NCBI GenBank assembly: GCA_902771155.1
Contig: CACXVS010000020.1
Coordinates: forward strand, 29,450 to 93,449
Reading direction: 5' to 3'
Source: an uncultured Prevotellaceae bacterium
GTDB taxonomy: Bacteria; Bacteroidota; Bacteroidia; Bacteroidales; Bacteroidaceae
DNA length: 64,000 nt
The notes beneath the pieces are model-generated. The model was not told the DNA's origin, ran no database searches, and was given only the letters and a program-made list of their open reading frames with translations. Made by a program: the position numbers and the translations under genes. Shown here in pieces: positions 9,527-18,816 of this stretch (positions are counted from its first letter, which is position 1; every line of letters starts with the position of its first letter).

Positions 9527-9858
9527 AACTTCTTTTGTTTAATTCTTGTTTTATCCAATTCACTTTTTTTATTTCGCTGGTGCAAAGTTACAGACTTTTC
9601 ATTGCGGTTCACGAATTTTTCGCATACTTTTTTTCAACATAGTAGCGACAAATAAGCGACATTGCGACAAATGTCTGACAACGGCCAGAAATCTGTCGCA
9701 AAGATTACTACTTATTGCTATAATATCAGATGTTTCAAGGGATGTCCGCCCCAGTGACTATCATTTACATATCGGAATCCGACAGAAGTGTATAATGCCT
9801 CGCTATTTCCTCCGACTGTGCTTTAGTTGCTTTTCGAATTTCCATCATCTGTACTTCG
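9527..9858. promoter_or_regulatory. Lipase upstream region with clustered GCGACA motifs
   Basis: This 332-base gap holds the lipase promoter (-7 box TAACTTTGC, minus, 9590-9582). Upstream of it lie three copies of GCGACA at 9645, 9656 and 9664 and an inverted copy TGTCGC at 9694-9699. The cluster is placed like an operator. I see no gene here. Confidence 0.45.
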
Positions 9859-10133
9859 TTACTTCTTGATAAAATCGGATGGAGTAACGCCAAAATGCTT
9901 CTTGAACTGGCGTGTAAAATGCTGCGGATAGTCGAATCCGAGACCTTCGGCAGTCTCTGAGATAGTGGCTCCGCTCATCAGGAGCTGTTGGGCACGTTGC
10001 ATGATGAAACGGCGGATATGGGAGGTCGCAGAGTCTCATCGTAGTGGATGACTGAGACGAGCGGGTGCAACTCCGGCGCACCGATGTATCGGGCATAGTC
10101 GTTGACGCGGTAAACTCTTAATATCTTCTCCAT
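9859..10133 (-). pseudogene. AraC-family regulator with internal deletion
   Basis: Two recognisable ends of one regulator are joined. From ATG 10133 the reading frame gives MEKILRVYRVNDYARYIGA and runs to VSVIHYDETLR, a typical N-terminus of a Bacteroidales AraC regulator. From about 10027 downward, in a different frame, comes the C-terminal helix-turn-helix (HIRRFIMQRAQQLLMSG, then GLGFDYPQHFTRQFKKHFGVTP) ending at the stop 9861-9859. The roughly 200 residues expected between the two ends are absent, and the junction shifts frame. It cannot make a normal regulator. Neither frame alone encodes more than a fragment. Confidence 0.85.
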
Positions 10134-10217
10134 TTCGAGTCCAAAATTACGAATAAGTATGCAAAAAATAATACAAGCAGCAATGAAAAAGGTAATTGTT
10201 ATTTCTGCGAGCATCGG

Positions 10218-10916
10218 CTAAGACATTCCATATTCTTTCAATGCTGTCACTATGAGTTTCCTCTGAGCCATAAAACAATTGTACGCTGTCTTTACCAAGT
10301 CCCAATTCCAGGTCATCAGTCCAATACCCAGACATTTCTTCAGCGTCGGACATAAAGCATTACGGTTGGTGCGCATATAGTCCTTGATGATCTCTTCGTC
10401 ACTGACGCCATAGGATCTTAACAAGGCCATGCTTACAATACCCGTCCTATCCTTGCCAGCAGTACAGTGAAAGAGCGTACAGATGCCTTTCCCCGCATTT
10501 TCCTTCAATGTCCAAACAACTTTTTCCAATTGGCTTCGGGAGTATTCATCTGTCACAATGTCTGTATAGAGAGCCTTGAAGTCGGGTATCATTTCCTTCA
10601 GCTTCTCAGGATGCTTGCGTAAGTTCTTGATGATGGCCATTGGGTCAGAACCTGTCTCATGGGTAATGCCGACGGCCGCATCGTTCAGTAGGGGTATTTG
10701 CAGATACTCAATTCCGTCAGGCAATGGGTCAGGAAATTCTGCCGACTCTACTGGTGTCCTCAGGTCGATGACACACTTGATACCATACTTTTTACAAAGT
10801 ACGGTGCATTCTTCGGGTGTTAGGATACTGAGCTTTCCACTACGCAGGAAAAGCCCCTTGGGGACAATACCGCCACCAACACCACCAAGATCTCGCAGGT
10901 TCAGTTCTCTTTTCAT
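10218..10916 (-). CDS. Tyrosine/serine protein phosphatase (Y_phosphatase3 type)
   Basis: A 232-residue dual-specificity-like phosphatase. The P-loop is HCTAGKDRTG (Cys151, Arg157), fitting HCx5R, and a conserved VIDLRTPVE segment lies near residue 50. The N-terminus MKRELNLRDLGG is typical of the family, where NLRDLGG is near-invariant. I chose ATG 10916, because an upstream extension would read through the -7 box TATCTTTGC (10972-10964). There is no signal peptide, so it acts in the cytoplasm. It might act on polysaccharide-export phosphoproteins, but no bacterial tyrosine kinase gene is visible nearby. Confidence 0.85.
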   Translation of the reverse strand: MKRELNLRDLGGVGGGIVPKGLFLRSGKLSILTPEECTVLCKKYGIKCVIDLRTPVESAEFPDPLPDGIEYLQIPLLNDAAVGITHETGSDPMAIIKNLRKHPEKLKEMIPDFKALYTDIVTDEYSRSQLEKVVWTLKENAGKGICTLFHCTAGKDRTGIVSMALLRSYGVSDEEIIKDYMRTNRNALCPTLKKCLGIGLMTWNWDLVKTAYNCFMAQRKLIVTALKEYGMS

Positions 10917-11061
10917 CTTTATGCAAGCAGCATCATTTCCAACAACATTTGCTAATAGTGAGTGCAAAGATACGAAAAAATAGAGAATTATCCGTATCTT
11001 TACCCGTGGTTTTAATAAGTTTTGTGATAACCAAGGAAAAGACACTTTGTCTACACTCGCT

Positions 11062-11217
11062 GTTGCAGTTGTTGCAGTGTTGCAGTTCAAAAGTAGGTTA
11101 TATGAAAGTCAAAAATTAACTCTATATTTATATATATATAAATATATATATAAATATAGGAGTATTTTAGGGTTTGGGAAAGGCTATAAGAGAACTGCAA
11201 CACTGCAACACTGCAAC
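11062..11217. repeat. Inverted tandem-repeat element A (GTTGCAGT units, AT-rich core)
   Basis: The left arm has three GTTGCAGT units (11062, 11071, 11079). The right arm has three ACTGCAAC units (11194, 11202, 11210). The arms are inverse complements apart from one extra base. Midway between them, at 11122-11160, is a 38-base A/T palindrome of TATATA type flanked by CTAT and ATAG. Spacing is symmetric, about 33 bases on each side. No coding sequence is present. Related elements with other units lie at 34.6 and 48.4 kb. Confidence 0.85.
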
Positions 11218-11304
11218 GGTTATGTGTCAACTGAATCAGGAAATAAATCTAAGAAAAATGAAAAATTTCTGGCGAATTATTCGTGAACCGCAATCAAAAG
11301 GTAT

Positions 11305-11465
11305 TACCTTTGCAGCGTCGAATTGAAAAAGCGGAGAGACGGGGCTTGAGGATGAGAATTGCGATTTTTAAATCTGGAAATTGCGCGCTACCAGCGCCTT
11401 CAGGAAGCGGAACGAGGCGACATAGAGAGTATTATTAAAATCATTAACAACAAAAACTAAACTAG
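11305..11465 (+). ncRNA. Promoter and structured leader or small RNA, function unknown
   Basis: A -7 box TACCTTTGC (11305-11313) is followed by about 150 untranslated bases with several self-complementary segments (for example GCGC...GCGC near 11385-11395 and CCTTC...GGAAG just after). A short reading frame starts at 11466. This could be a leader RNA or a small RNA. I do not recognise the family. Confidence 0.3.
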
Positions 11466-11575
11466 ATGATGGCTATTAAAGTAATTGCACAGCGACATGA
11501 AATGAAACGGGGATTGAATCCCTCTATTGAATGCAAAAAAAAGAGTCCAACGATATTACTCATTGAACTCATCAG
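11466..11575 (+). pseudogene. Possible truncated small gene ending against tRNA-Ser
   Basis: After the structured leader, an ATG ATG pair opens a frame reading [19 protein letters not shown]. It then runs antisense through the tRNA-Ser gene, so any natural 3' end has been lost. The opening is loosely like Bacteroidetes HU-type DNA-binding proteins, but this is a weak impression. It may be the stump of a gene broken by an insertion or deletion next to the tRNA. Confidence 0.25.
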
Positions 11576-11660
11576 CGGAGAGAGAGGGATTCGAACCCCC
11601 GGTACCTCTCGGTACGGTAGTTTTCAAGACTACTGTAATCGACCACTCTACCATCTCTCC
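11576..11660 (-). tRNA. tRNA-Ser (anticodon TGA)
   Basis: The minus strand folds as a class II tRNA: acceptor GGAGAGA pairs with TCTCTCC, discriminator G, anticodon loop CTTGAAA with anticodon TGA, an extended variable arm (CCGAGAGG region), and T-loop GGTTCGAATCC. CCA is not encoded. Its promoter is TACCTTTGC at 11695-11687 on the minus strand. Confidence 0.93.
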
Positions 11661-11780
11661 AGTGCCCGAATATCTCGAAAGCGGGTGCAAAGGTACAGAG
11701 TTTTTGCGAAATAAGCAAATTTTAAGGCAACTTTTTATAATTTATTTGGTTTTTCGACCAATTTGCACTACCTTTGCAGC

Positions 11781-14342
11781 GTGATTTATCCGAATAACTT
11801 CGAACATAAGATAGGCTTCGACGAGATTAGGCGACTACTGAAAGAGCGTTGTCTCTCGACATTGGGCAAGGAAAAGGTTGACGAGATGACCTTCTCCACA
11901 GATGGTCGTGAGATCAATGAATGGCTGACACAGGTGCGCGAGTTCCGCAGACTTCAGGAGACGAAGGACGATTTTCCCATGCAGTATTTCTTCGACGTGA
12001 GAGAGAGCATCAAGCGCATCCGTCTGGAGAATACGCATTTGGAGGAAGACGAGGTATGGGACCTGAGGCGTTCGCTGGAGACGATAGCCAACATTGTACG
12101 TTATCTGGAACAGGGAGCTGAGGAGTCGGCTACTGGAGAACTGAATTATCCCTACCCTGCCCTGCATCAGCTGACGGAGGGGGTGACGACTTTTCCTGCT
12201 ACCATCCGAAGAATTGACTCCATTCTCGACAAGTTCGGAAAGATCAAGGATTCGGCCTCGATGACACTGGCGGGTATCCGTCACGACTTGGAAAAGACAC
12301 AGGGAAGTATCTCGCGTACATTATATACTATATTACATGCGGCCCAGAAAGACGGTATCGTCGAGAAGGATGCTGCTCCCACCATGCGCGACGGACGACT
12401 GGTAATACCCGTGGCACCACAGGTGAAAAGAAGAATCAACGGCATCGTACACGATGAGAGTGCCACAGGCAAGACGGTGTTTATAGAGCCCACAGAGGTG
12501 GTGGAGGCCAACAATAAGGTACGCCAGCTGGAGGCTGAGGAGAGGCGCGAGATTATCCGTATCCTGACCGTCTTTACCGACGAAATACGCCCCCACGTCA
12601 AAGAGATTCTCGACTCCTACCAGTTCCTGGCGAAGATAGACCTGATATACGCCAAGGCTGAATGGGCCAAGCTGTCGAAAGCCTTTGAGCCCGTTGTCAG
12701 CGACTTACCCCACATAGACTGGATCAAGGCTATCCACCCGCTGCTGCAACTCTCGCTCGAGAAACAGGGCAAGAAGGTGGTGCCGCTCGACATCATACTG
12801 ACACAAGAAAAGCGCATACTCATCATATCAGGACCTAATGCCGGTGGAAAGTCGGTGTGCCTGAAAACAACGGGATTGCTACAGTACATGCTGCAATGTG
12901 GAATATCCATTCCTGTGGGCGAACGATCCACCTGCGGAATGTTCAAGAGCATCCTGATAGACATTGGAGACGAACAGAGTATCGAGAACGACCTATCGAC
13001 CTACTCGAGCCATCTGATGAATATGAAGCAGATGATGAAACAGGCCAACGAGCACTCATTGCTGCTGATTGATGAGTTTGGAGGCGGTACGGAACCCACC
13101 ATCGGAGGTGCCATTGCCGAGGCAATGCTGAAGCAATTCTGGCAGAAGAAGACCTTTGCCGTCATCACCACCCATTATCAAAACTTGAAGCACTTTGCCG
13201 AGGACCATCCTGGTGTGGTTAACGGGGCAATGCTCTACGACCGCCACGAGATGCAGGCACTATTCCAACTCTCCATCGGTCAGCCCGGTTCATCGTTCGC
13301 CATCGAAATAGCCCGAAAGACGGGCATCCCCGAGGAGGTTATCAAAGACGCCTCCGACATCGTGGGCTCCGACTATATCCAGAGCGATAAATACCTGCAG
13401 GACATTGTGCGCGACAAGCGCTACTGGGAAGGAAAGCGCCAGACCATACACCAGCACGAGAAATCGCTTGAAGGACATATTCAGCGCTACGAGAGCAATC
13501 TTGAGGAGATCGACCGTGAACGCAAGCAAATTCTGAAACGCGCCCAGCAACAGGCCGACGAACTATTAGCAGAAGCCAATCGCAAGATAGAAAATGCCAT
13601 ACGCGAGATCAAGGAGGCACAGGCCGAGAAAGAGCGCACGCGCCAGATCAGAGAGGAACTGCAGGAATTCCGCGAGCAGGTGACCAGCGACGACCAGCAG
13701 GGTCTGATGAGCGAGGAAGACTTCGCCAAGAAGCTGCGCCAGATGGAGGAGCGCAAGGCCCGCAAAGCCAAGCGCAAGCAGGAGAAAGGCGAGCAGGAGC
13801 GCGCTGCCAGCGAGAAACTGGCTGCTCACGCCAAAACCTCGACAGCCGACCAGAACCGTCCCTTGGAGAAAGGTGACACCGTTCGCATCAAGGGCACCAA
13901 CAGCGTGGGCGAGATAGAGAGCTTGCAGGGCAAGCTGGTGACGGTAATTTTCGGAGGTCTGCGCTCAAAGGTAAAACTGGAACAACTGGAGCGTGCCGAT
14001 GCCTCGAAGGTGGCCAAGCCTGCGGCCATGAAACATGCCGACCTCGCCGTACAGACCTCGCGCATCACGCGCGATACGATGGAAGACCATCGCCATAATT
14101 ATCATCAGGACCTCGACGTGAGAGGTATGCGAGGCGACGAAGCCCTTAATGCCGTCATGCATTTCATCGACGACTCTATACTCGTTGGTATGGGTCGTGT
14201 GCGCATTTTGCATGGCACGGGAACAGGCGTTTTGCGCCAACTGATACGCCAGTATTTAAGCACTGTTCCCAACGTGAAACACTACCGCGATGAGCACGTC
14301 CAGTTTGGTGGCGCAGGCATCACGGTGGTCGATTTAGACTAA
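11781..14342 (+). CDS. mutS2: Endonuclease MutS2 with Smr domain
   Basis: About 853 residues. The N-terminal MutS core is followed by a Walker [10 protein letters not shown] (near 350), a Walker [13 protein letters not shown] (near 430), a long Arg/Glu/Lys-rich coiled coil (about 530-690), a KOW-like segment ([19 protein letters not shown]), and a C-terminal Smr nuclease domain with [12 protein letters not shown] and HGTGTGVLR. MutS2 proteins act on branched DNA or on collided ribosomes. The first codon is GTG 11781, only four bases after the TTTG of the -7 box (11769-11777), so the mRNA is probably leaderless. A TTG further upstream would lie inside the promoter. Confidence 0.92.
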   Translation: MIYPNNFEHKIGFDEIRRLLKERCLSTLGKEKVDEMTFSTDGREINEWLTQVREFRRLQETKDDFPMQYFFDVRESIKRIRLENTHLEEDEVWDLRRSLETIANIVRYLEQGAEESATGELNYPYPALHQLTEGVTTFPATIRRIDSILDKFGKIKDSASMTLAGIRHDLEKTQGSISRTLYTILHAAQKDGIVEKDAAPTMRDGRLVIPVAPQVKRRINGIVHDESATGKTVFIEPTEVVEANNKVRQLEAEERREIIRILTVFTDEIRPHVKEILDSYQFLAKIDLIYAKAEWAKLSKAFEPVVSDLPHIDWIKAIHPLLQLSLEKQGKKVVPLDIILTQEKRILIISGPNAGGKSVCLKTTGLLQYMLQCGISIPVGERSTCGMFKSILIDIGDEQSIENDLSTYSSHLMNMKQMMKQANEHSLLLIDEFGGGTEPTIGGAIAEAMLKQFWQKKTFAVITTHYQNLKHFAEDHPGVVNGAMLYDRHEMQALFQLSIGQPGSSFAIEIARKTGIPEEVIKDASDIVGSDYIQSDKYLQDIVRDKRYWEGKRQTIHQHEKSLEGHIQRYESNLEEIDRERKQILKRAQQQADELLAEANRKIENAIREIKEAQAEKERTRQIREELQEFREQVTSDDQQGLMSEEDFAKKLRQMEERKARKAKRKQEKGEQERAASEKLAAHAKTSTADQNRPLEKGDTVRIKGTNSVGEIESLQGKLVTVIFGGLRSKVKLEQLERADASKVAKPAAMKHADLAVQTSRITRDTMEDHRHNYHQDLDVRGMRGDEALNAVMHFIDDSILVGMGRVRILHGTGTGVLRQLIRQYLSTVPNVKHYRDEHVQFGGAGITVVDLD

Positions 14343-14427
14343 GAATTGAACTCTTGATTTAAATCAGTGTACGCACACAATTTTCTTAAAAAAGCCAAAA
14401 ATATTTGGCTAAGTGCTTGATATGCAC

Positions 14428-14436
14428 TACCTTTGC
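14428..14436 (+). promoter_or_regulatory. Promoter of the lytic transglycosylase gene
   Basis: TACCTTTGC at 14428-14436 with TTTG at 14404-14407. The 80-base leader contains a hairpin, GCGG(CCTC...GAGG)CCGC, around 14478-14502. Confidence 0.7.
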
Positions 14437-14516
14437 ACCCAGATTTGCGAAAATCTATTGAAATCTAAAGGATAACGCGGCCCTCGTGATGAGGTTCCGC
14501 AGAAAGTATAGAGCTT

Positions 14517-14969
14517 ATGATTCAAAAATTGAAAAGAGCAGTTTTGATCCTGATGGCTCTGACTCTGGTGGGAGTGTCCACCCCTGCAGGCGGCAACTCA
14601 AAGTCCACTGCCAAGAGCGCCAAAACATCAGGTTTCAACTGGGACCCTGTGATCGATGCGATCATCCAGGTTGAAAGTGGAGGAAATCCCAACGCGAAGA
14701 GTGGAAACTCTATTGGCGTCATGCAGATTACCCCGATTCTCGTCAAGGAATGTAACATCATCCTCGAAAAGCGGAAAAGTAAGAAGCGCTACACAATGGC
14801 CGACCGATACAGCGTAGAGAAATCCAAGGAGATGTTTCTCCTCATCCAATCTTATCATAACCAGGAGAACAACGTTGAAAAAGCGATCAGAGCTTGGAAC
14901 GGAGGACCAAAGTACAGTGTTAAAGCAACCAACAGGTACTTTAAAAAGGTTATGGCTAAGATGAAGTAA
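14517..14969 (+). CDS. Small lytic transglycosylase (SLT domain)
   Basis: A 150-residue exported protein with signal peptide (about 1-25) and a compact transglycosylase SLT domain. The catalytic Glu is E53 in QVESGGNPNA, followed by the family's GVMQITP and a C-terminal AIRAWNGGPKY. It cleaves the glycan strand of peptidoglycan in the periplasm, leaving anhydro-muropeptides. It is near the minimum size for the family and has no binding domain. It is expressed from its own promoter and followed by a terminator. Confidence 0.88.
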   Translation: MIQKLKRAVLILMALTLVGVSTPAGGNSKSTAKSAKTSGFNWDPVIDAIIQVESGGNPNAKSGNSIGVMQITPILVKECNIILEKRKSKKRYTMADRYSVEKSKEMFLLIQSYHNQENNVEKAIRAWNGGPKYSVKATNRYFKKVMAKMK

Positions 14970-14996
14970 GAAATCTATTTTTAGATGTATAACAAG

Positions 14997-15040
14997 TCCG
15001 ATTGTCGAGATTCTAAGCCCGACGACCGGATTTTATTTTA
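14997..15040 (+). terminator. Intrinsic terminator after the transglycosylase gene
   Basis: TCCG-A-TTGTCG (14997-15007) pairs with CGACGA-C-CGGA (15020-15030), with one wobble pair, and is followed by the T-rich run TTTTATTTT. Confidence 0.6.
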
Positions 15041-15080
15041 AATAAATCTAAAAATATTTGCGCATTTAAGCGACAATCAG

Positions 15081-15089
15081 TATCTTTGC
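15081..15089 (+). promoter_or_regulatory. Promoter of lemA operon
   Basis: TATCTTTGC at 15081-15089 with TTTG at 15056-15059, at a normal -33/-7 distance, 25 bases before the lemA start. Confidence 0.75.
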
Positions 15090-15114
15090 CAACGAATTAA
15101 TAAACCAATAAGTA

Positions 15115-15681
15115 ATGACTATGACACTGATCATCATTTTAGTCGTCGTTGCACTCCTGGTTTTCGGGTGTATCGGCATCTACAACAACCTTGTAAAACT
15201 GCGTAATAACCGCGAGAATGCTTTCGCAAACATCGACGTGCAGCTGAAACAGCGTCACGACCTCATTCCGCAACTGGTGGCCACCGTGAAGGGCTATGCC
15301 CAGCATGAGAAGGACCTGCTGGAGCGCGTCACTCAGGCACGTGCCGCCGCTATGGGGGCTACGACCATCAACGACAAGATTCAGGCTGAGAATGCGCTGT
15401 CGAGCGCTCTGGCTGGTCTGAAGGTGTCGGTAGAGGCCTACCCCGACCTGAAGGCAAATCAGAACTTCCTGCAGCTGCAGACTGAGATCTCGGACATCGA
15501 GAATAAGATCGCTGCTACGCGCCGTTACTTCAACACCGCCACCCGGGAACTGAACAACGCCGTACAGACCTTCCCGTCAAACATCTTCGCCAACATGTTC
15601 GGATTCCACAAGGAGCCCATGTTCGAGATTCCACAGGAAGACCGTGCCACCGTCGAAAAGGCTCCCGAGATTAAGTTCTAA
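15115..15681 (+). CDS. lemA: LemA family membrane protein
   Basis: The 188-residue protein has one N-terminal membrane span (about 5-25) and then the long helical LemA body: YNNLVKLRNNRENAFANID, HDLIPQLVATVKGYAQHE, and YPDLKANQNFLQLQTEI, ending with TRRYFNTATRELN and FPSNIFANMFGF. All are family landmarks. The molecular role of LemA is not settled. It is co-transcribed, six bases apart, with an M48 protease, a pairing found in many bacteria. Full length and intact. Confidence 0.93.
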   Translation: MTMTLIIILVVVALLVFGCIGIYNNLVKLRNNRENAFANIDVQLKQRHDLIPQLVATVKGYAQHEKDLLERVTQARAAAMGATTINDKIQAENALSSALAGLKVSVEAYPDLKANQNFLQLQTEISDIENKIAATRRYFNTATRELNNAVQTFPSNIFANMFGFHKEPMFEIPQEDRATVEKAPEIKF

Positions 15682-15687
15682 GGCAGA

Positions 15688-16689
15688 ATGAGATACGTTG
15701 GAATACAGAGCCAGATATCGAGCAACAACATGAAAAGCATGCTGTTGCTCGTAGCGTTCCCCCTGATACTGTTGGGGATGACATGGGTATTTCTGGCCAT
15801 TATCAACTATTTCAGCACAGGCTACTACGACCAGGCTGGCTATTTTGTAAACCAACTCGACACCGACTCCGTGAACTGGACGTTCTCTTCAATCGCACCC
15901 TTTATCATCGGCGGTGTTGTCATCTGGTTTGTCATTGCCTACTTCTGTAATACCAAGATGATTCAGAAGAGTACAGGCGCCGTACCCTTGATGCGGCGAG
16001 AGAATCCACGCGTTTATAATATCGTGGAGAATCTCTGCATGACCTGCGGTATGGACATGCCGAAGGTGAATGTCATCGACGATCCACAGTTGAATGCCTT
16101 TGCCAGTGGTATCGACAAGAATTCCTATACCGTCACTGTGACCACTGGCCTGCTCGACCGTCTCGACGACAGGGAACTGGCAGGTGTGATTGGTCACGAA
16201 TTGACGCATATTCGCAATCGTGACACCCGTCTGCTCATTACCAGCATCATCTTCGTGGGCATCATCTCAACGGTATTAACCCTCGTGGTGCGTATGATTT
16301 ACAACCGTATGTGGTTTGGGGGCTTCAACAACAATCGCAACGATCGCGGCGGCGGTCTGTCGATGACAATGATTATGATTATCGGTGCCATCTGTGCAGG
16401 CATCGCCTACTTCTTCGTATCGCTCACCCGCTATGCCATCTCCCGTAAGCGTGAATTTATGGCCGATGCCGGTGGTGCCGAACTTTGTGGCGATCCGCTT
16501 GCCCTTGCTTCTGCCCTGCGAAAGATCTCCAATAATCCAGGGCTTGGTGACATTGAGCGCGAAGACATTGCCCAAATGTATATCATCCATCCCAAGAAGA
16601 TGGCCCAGGGACTGATGAGTTTTCTTGGTGGACTCTTTGCCACTCACCCCAGCACCGAAGAGCGCATCAGGATTCTAGAACAATTCTAA
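15688..16689 (+). CDS. htpX: M48 family membrane metalloprotease (HtpX-like)
   Basis: The 333-residue integral membrane protease has spans near 20-45, 70-90, 185-205 and 225-250. The zinc motif is HELTH (H170, E171, H174). The downstream third ligand lies in SRKREFMADAGGAEL (Glu near 256). It should degrade misfolded membrane proteins. Its extended N-terminus and pairing with LemA resemble the Bacteroidetes LemA-HtpX arrangement. No obvious terminator separates it from the next gene, but a 78-base gap makes a separate promoter possible. Confidence 0.9.
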   Translation: MRYVGIQSQISSNNMKSMLLLVAFPLILLGMTWVFLAIINYFSTGYYDQAGYFVNQLDTDSVNWTFSSIAPFIIGGVVIWFVIAYFCNTKMIQKSTGAVPLMRRENPRVYNIVENLCMTCGMDMPKVNVIDDPQLNAFASGIDKNSYTVTVTTGLLDRLDDRELAGVIGHELTHIRNRDTRLLITSIIFVGIISTVLTLVVRMIYNRMWFGGFNNNRNDRGGGLSMTMIMIIGAICAGIAYFFVSLTRYAISRKREFMADAGGAELCGDPLALASALRKISNNPGLGDIEREDIAQMYIIHPKKMAQGLMSFLGGLFATHPSTEERIRILEQF

Positions 16690-16767
16690 AAATGATTAAT
16701 CAACTGTAGTTTTTAGCAGAATATGACGTCTAAGGTAAAAAGACGTGTTGAATTATAAACCAAATTA

Positions 16768-18786
16768 ATGATGAAAAAACTATTTTTCGCCGTAGCACTC
16801 GCCTTCGTGAGTATGGCAGGTACGGCACAGAATTTGAAAGCGAACATGGACCCAAGTGTGAAACCTGGCGATGATTTTTGGCAGTATGCTGTAGGCAGCT
16901 GGCTGAAAGCCAACCCGCTCGACAAAGTTCACCCCGCAAACGGTGCCTTTACCGACTTGTCGGAGCAGAACAACGACCGAATCAACGCCCTCATCCTGAA
17001 GTATGCAGGGGAGAAGGATCTGCCCCAGGGCTCCGACGGGCAGAAGATCGGTTCGCTCTATCGTCTCTACATGGACAGCGTGAGCCGCAACAAGATGGGC
17101 TACGAGCCCATTATGCCCTACCTGAAGCAGGTGCGCGAGCTGAAGACGCGTGAGGAGGCCCTGAAGCTGATGTGCGAGTTCGACGCCAAGGGATTCAACA
17201 CGGCTCCCTTTGGTATCAGTCTGAGTCTGAACCCCTTTAACTCGTCGGAGTATATGATTAGTGGTGGTCATGGTGGTGCCTCGCTGCCTCAGGAGTACTA
17301 TGCCGAGCCCAACGAGCAGCAGAAGGCCACCGTTGATGCCATCAAGGCCCTTAACAAGGACTTCTTCAAGATGGTGGGCTACAGCGACGAAGAGGCCGGA
17401 AAGAAAATGGAGGTCGAGTGGGCCATCGAGCACAGAATCGGTGTAAAGACACTCAACCAGGTGGCCCGTCGCAACCCTATGGCTACCATCCATATCATGT
17501 CGTGGGATCAGCTGTTACAGGACTTCAAAGGTATCGACTGGGTGGGCTATCGCGATGCCCTCAACATGCCTAAGGATATCGACAAGGTAAACATCAGCCA
17601 GCTCGAGCCTCTCCATGAGGTAGAGGATATTCTGGCCACTACCAGTCTTGAGGATCTGAAGTCGTATATGGAACTGCACGTCATCAAGGCATACAGCAGC
17701 TATCTCTCCGACGCATTCACCGATCGCCAGTTCGAGGCCAACAAGATTATTACCGGTGTTCAGGAGCAGCAGCCTCGCTGGAAGCGTGCTGTCGCTGCCA
17801 TCAGCGGTAACCTGGGCGAAACCATCGGCAAACTCTACGTAGCAGAATACTTCCCCGAAGCCAGCAAGCAGCGCGTAGTACGTCTGGTGAAGGACCTGCA
17901 GCAAGCCTTCGAAGACCGTCTGAAGGAGAACACCTGGATGAGCGACTCTACTAAGGCCAAAGCCCTCGAAAAATTGCACGCCATGTATATCAACGTAGGC
18001 TATCCCGACAAGTGGGAAGATATGGAGAAGTTTGTCGATATCCGTGAAGACCAGAATCTCGTCGAGAACTTTATCCGCATCAATGAGGAGGCTCGTGCTG
18101 CAGAGTTCCGCAAATACTGGCATCAGCCCGTTGACAAGACCATGATGGCTTGCACACCTCAGACTGTAAACGCTTTCTACAACCCACTCTTCAACAGCAT
18201 CAACTTCCCCGCAGCCATTCTGCAGCCCCCGTTCTTCGATCCTGAGGCCGACTATGCCGCCAACTACGGTGCTATCGGTATGGTGATCGGTCACGAGATG
18301 AGTCATGGTTTCGACGACCAGGGATGTATGTTCGACAAAGACGGTAACATCGCCAACTGGTGGACAGCCGACGACAAGACAAAATACAATGAGCGTACCA
18401 AGGTGCTTGCCGACTGGTTCAGCGAGCAGGAGGCAGTGCCCGGTCTGAAGGTGAATGGCGAGAAGACTCTGGGCGAGAACATCGGTGACAATGGTGGTCT
18501 GAAGATAGCCTACCGTGCTTTCGAGAACCGCATGAAGGAGGAGCCCTTGAAGGATGTAGAGGGCTTCACCCCCGCACAGCGTTTCTATCTGGCTTACGCC
18601 CGTGTATGGGCCAGCAACAGCACTCCCGAATACACCGCCATGATCGTCAACAGCGATGTCCACTCTCCTAACCGCATCCGTGTTATAGCAGCTCTACCCA
18701 TGATCGACAGCTGGTACGATGCTTTCGGTATCAAGGAGGGTGATAAGATGTTCGTGCCTAAGGAGAAGCGCGCACAAGTCTGGTAA
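16768..18786 (+). CDS. pepO: M13 family metalloendopeptidase (PepO/neprilysin-like)
   Basis: The 672-residue exported peptidase begins with a signal peptide (to about residue 21). It has the family N-terminal PGDDFWQYAVGSWLK. The zinc site VIGHEMSHGFDDQG places H509, E510 and H513, and the third ligand is in GENIGDNGG (near 572). The NAFYNP and ILQPPFFDP segments are also typical. M13 enzymes cut oligopeptides, here in the periplasm or outside the cell. The start could be either of two adjacent ATGs (16768 or 16771). The next gene, an exported carboxylesterase, follows after 30 bases, so they are probably co-transcribed. No clear promoter was seen. Confidence 0.92.
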   Translation: MMKKLFFAVALAFVSMAGTAQNLKANMDPSVKPGDDFWQYAVGSWLKANPLDKVHPANGAFTDLSEQNNDRINALILKYAGEKDLPQGSDGQKIGSLYRLYMDSVSRNKMGYEPIMPYLKQVRELKTREEALKLMCEFDAKGFNTAPFGISLSLNPFNSSEYMISGGHGGASLPQEYYAEPNEQQKATVDAIKALNKDFFKMVGYSDEEAGKKMEVEWAIEHRIGVKTLNQVARRNPMATIHIMSWDQLLQDFKGIDWVGYRDALNMPKDIDKVNISQLEPLHEVEDILATTSLEDLKSYMELHVIKAYSSYLSDAFTDRQFEANKIITGVQEQQPRWKRAVAAISGNLGETIGKLYVAEYFPEASKQRVVRLVKDLQQAFEDRLKENTWMSDSTKAKALEKLHAMYINVGYPDKWEDMEKFVDIREDQNLVENFIRINEEARAAEFRKYWHQPVDKTMMACTPQTVNAFYNPLFNSINFPAAILQPPFFDPEADYAANYGAIGMVIGHEMSHGFDDQGCMFDKDGNIANWWTADDKTKYNERTKVLADWFSEQEAVPGLKVNGEKTLGENIGDNGGLKIAYRAFENRMKEEPLKDVEGFTPAQRFYLAYARVWASNSTPEYTAMIVNSDVHSPNRIRVIAALPMIDSWYDAFGIKEGDKMFVPKEKRAQVW

Positions 18787-18816
18787 CAAACATATCACCA
18801 ATAACTTTATACCGTT

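Noticed and set aside
11122..11160. AT-rich stretch as a chromosomal origin
   Set aside because: There is no dnaA, no DnaA-box cluster, and similar cores occur at two other loci, so a unique origin is unlikely.
17515..18663. Long open frame on the minus strand opposite the M13 peptidase
   Set aside because: It lies wholly inside a strongly supported gene, has no family motifs, and its composition is that of an antisense shadow.
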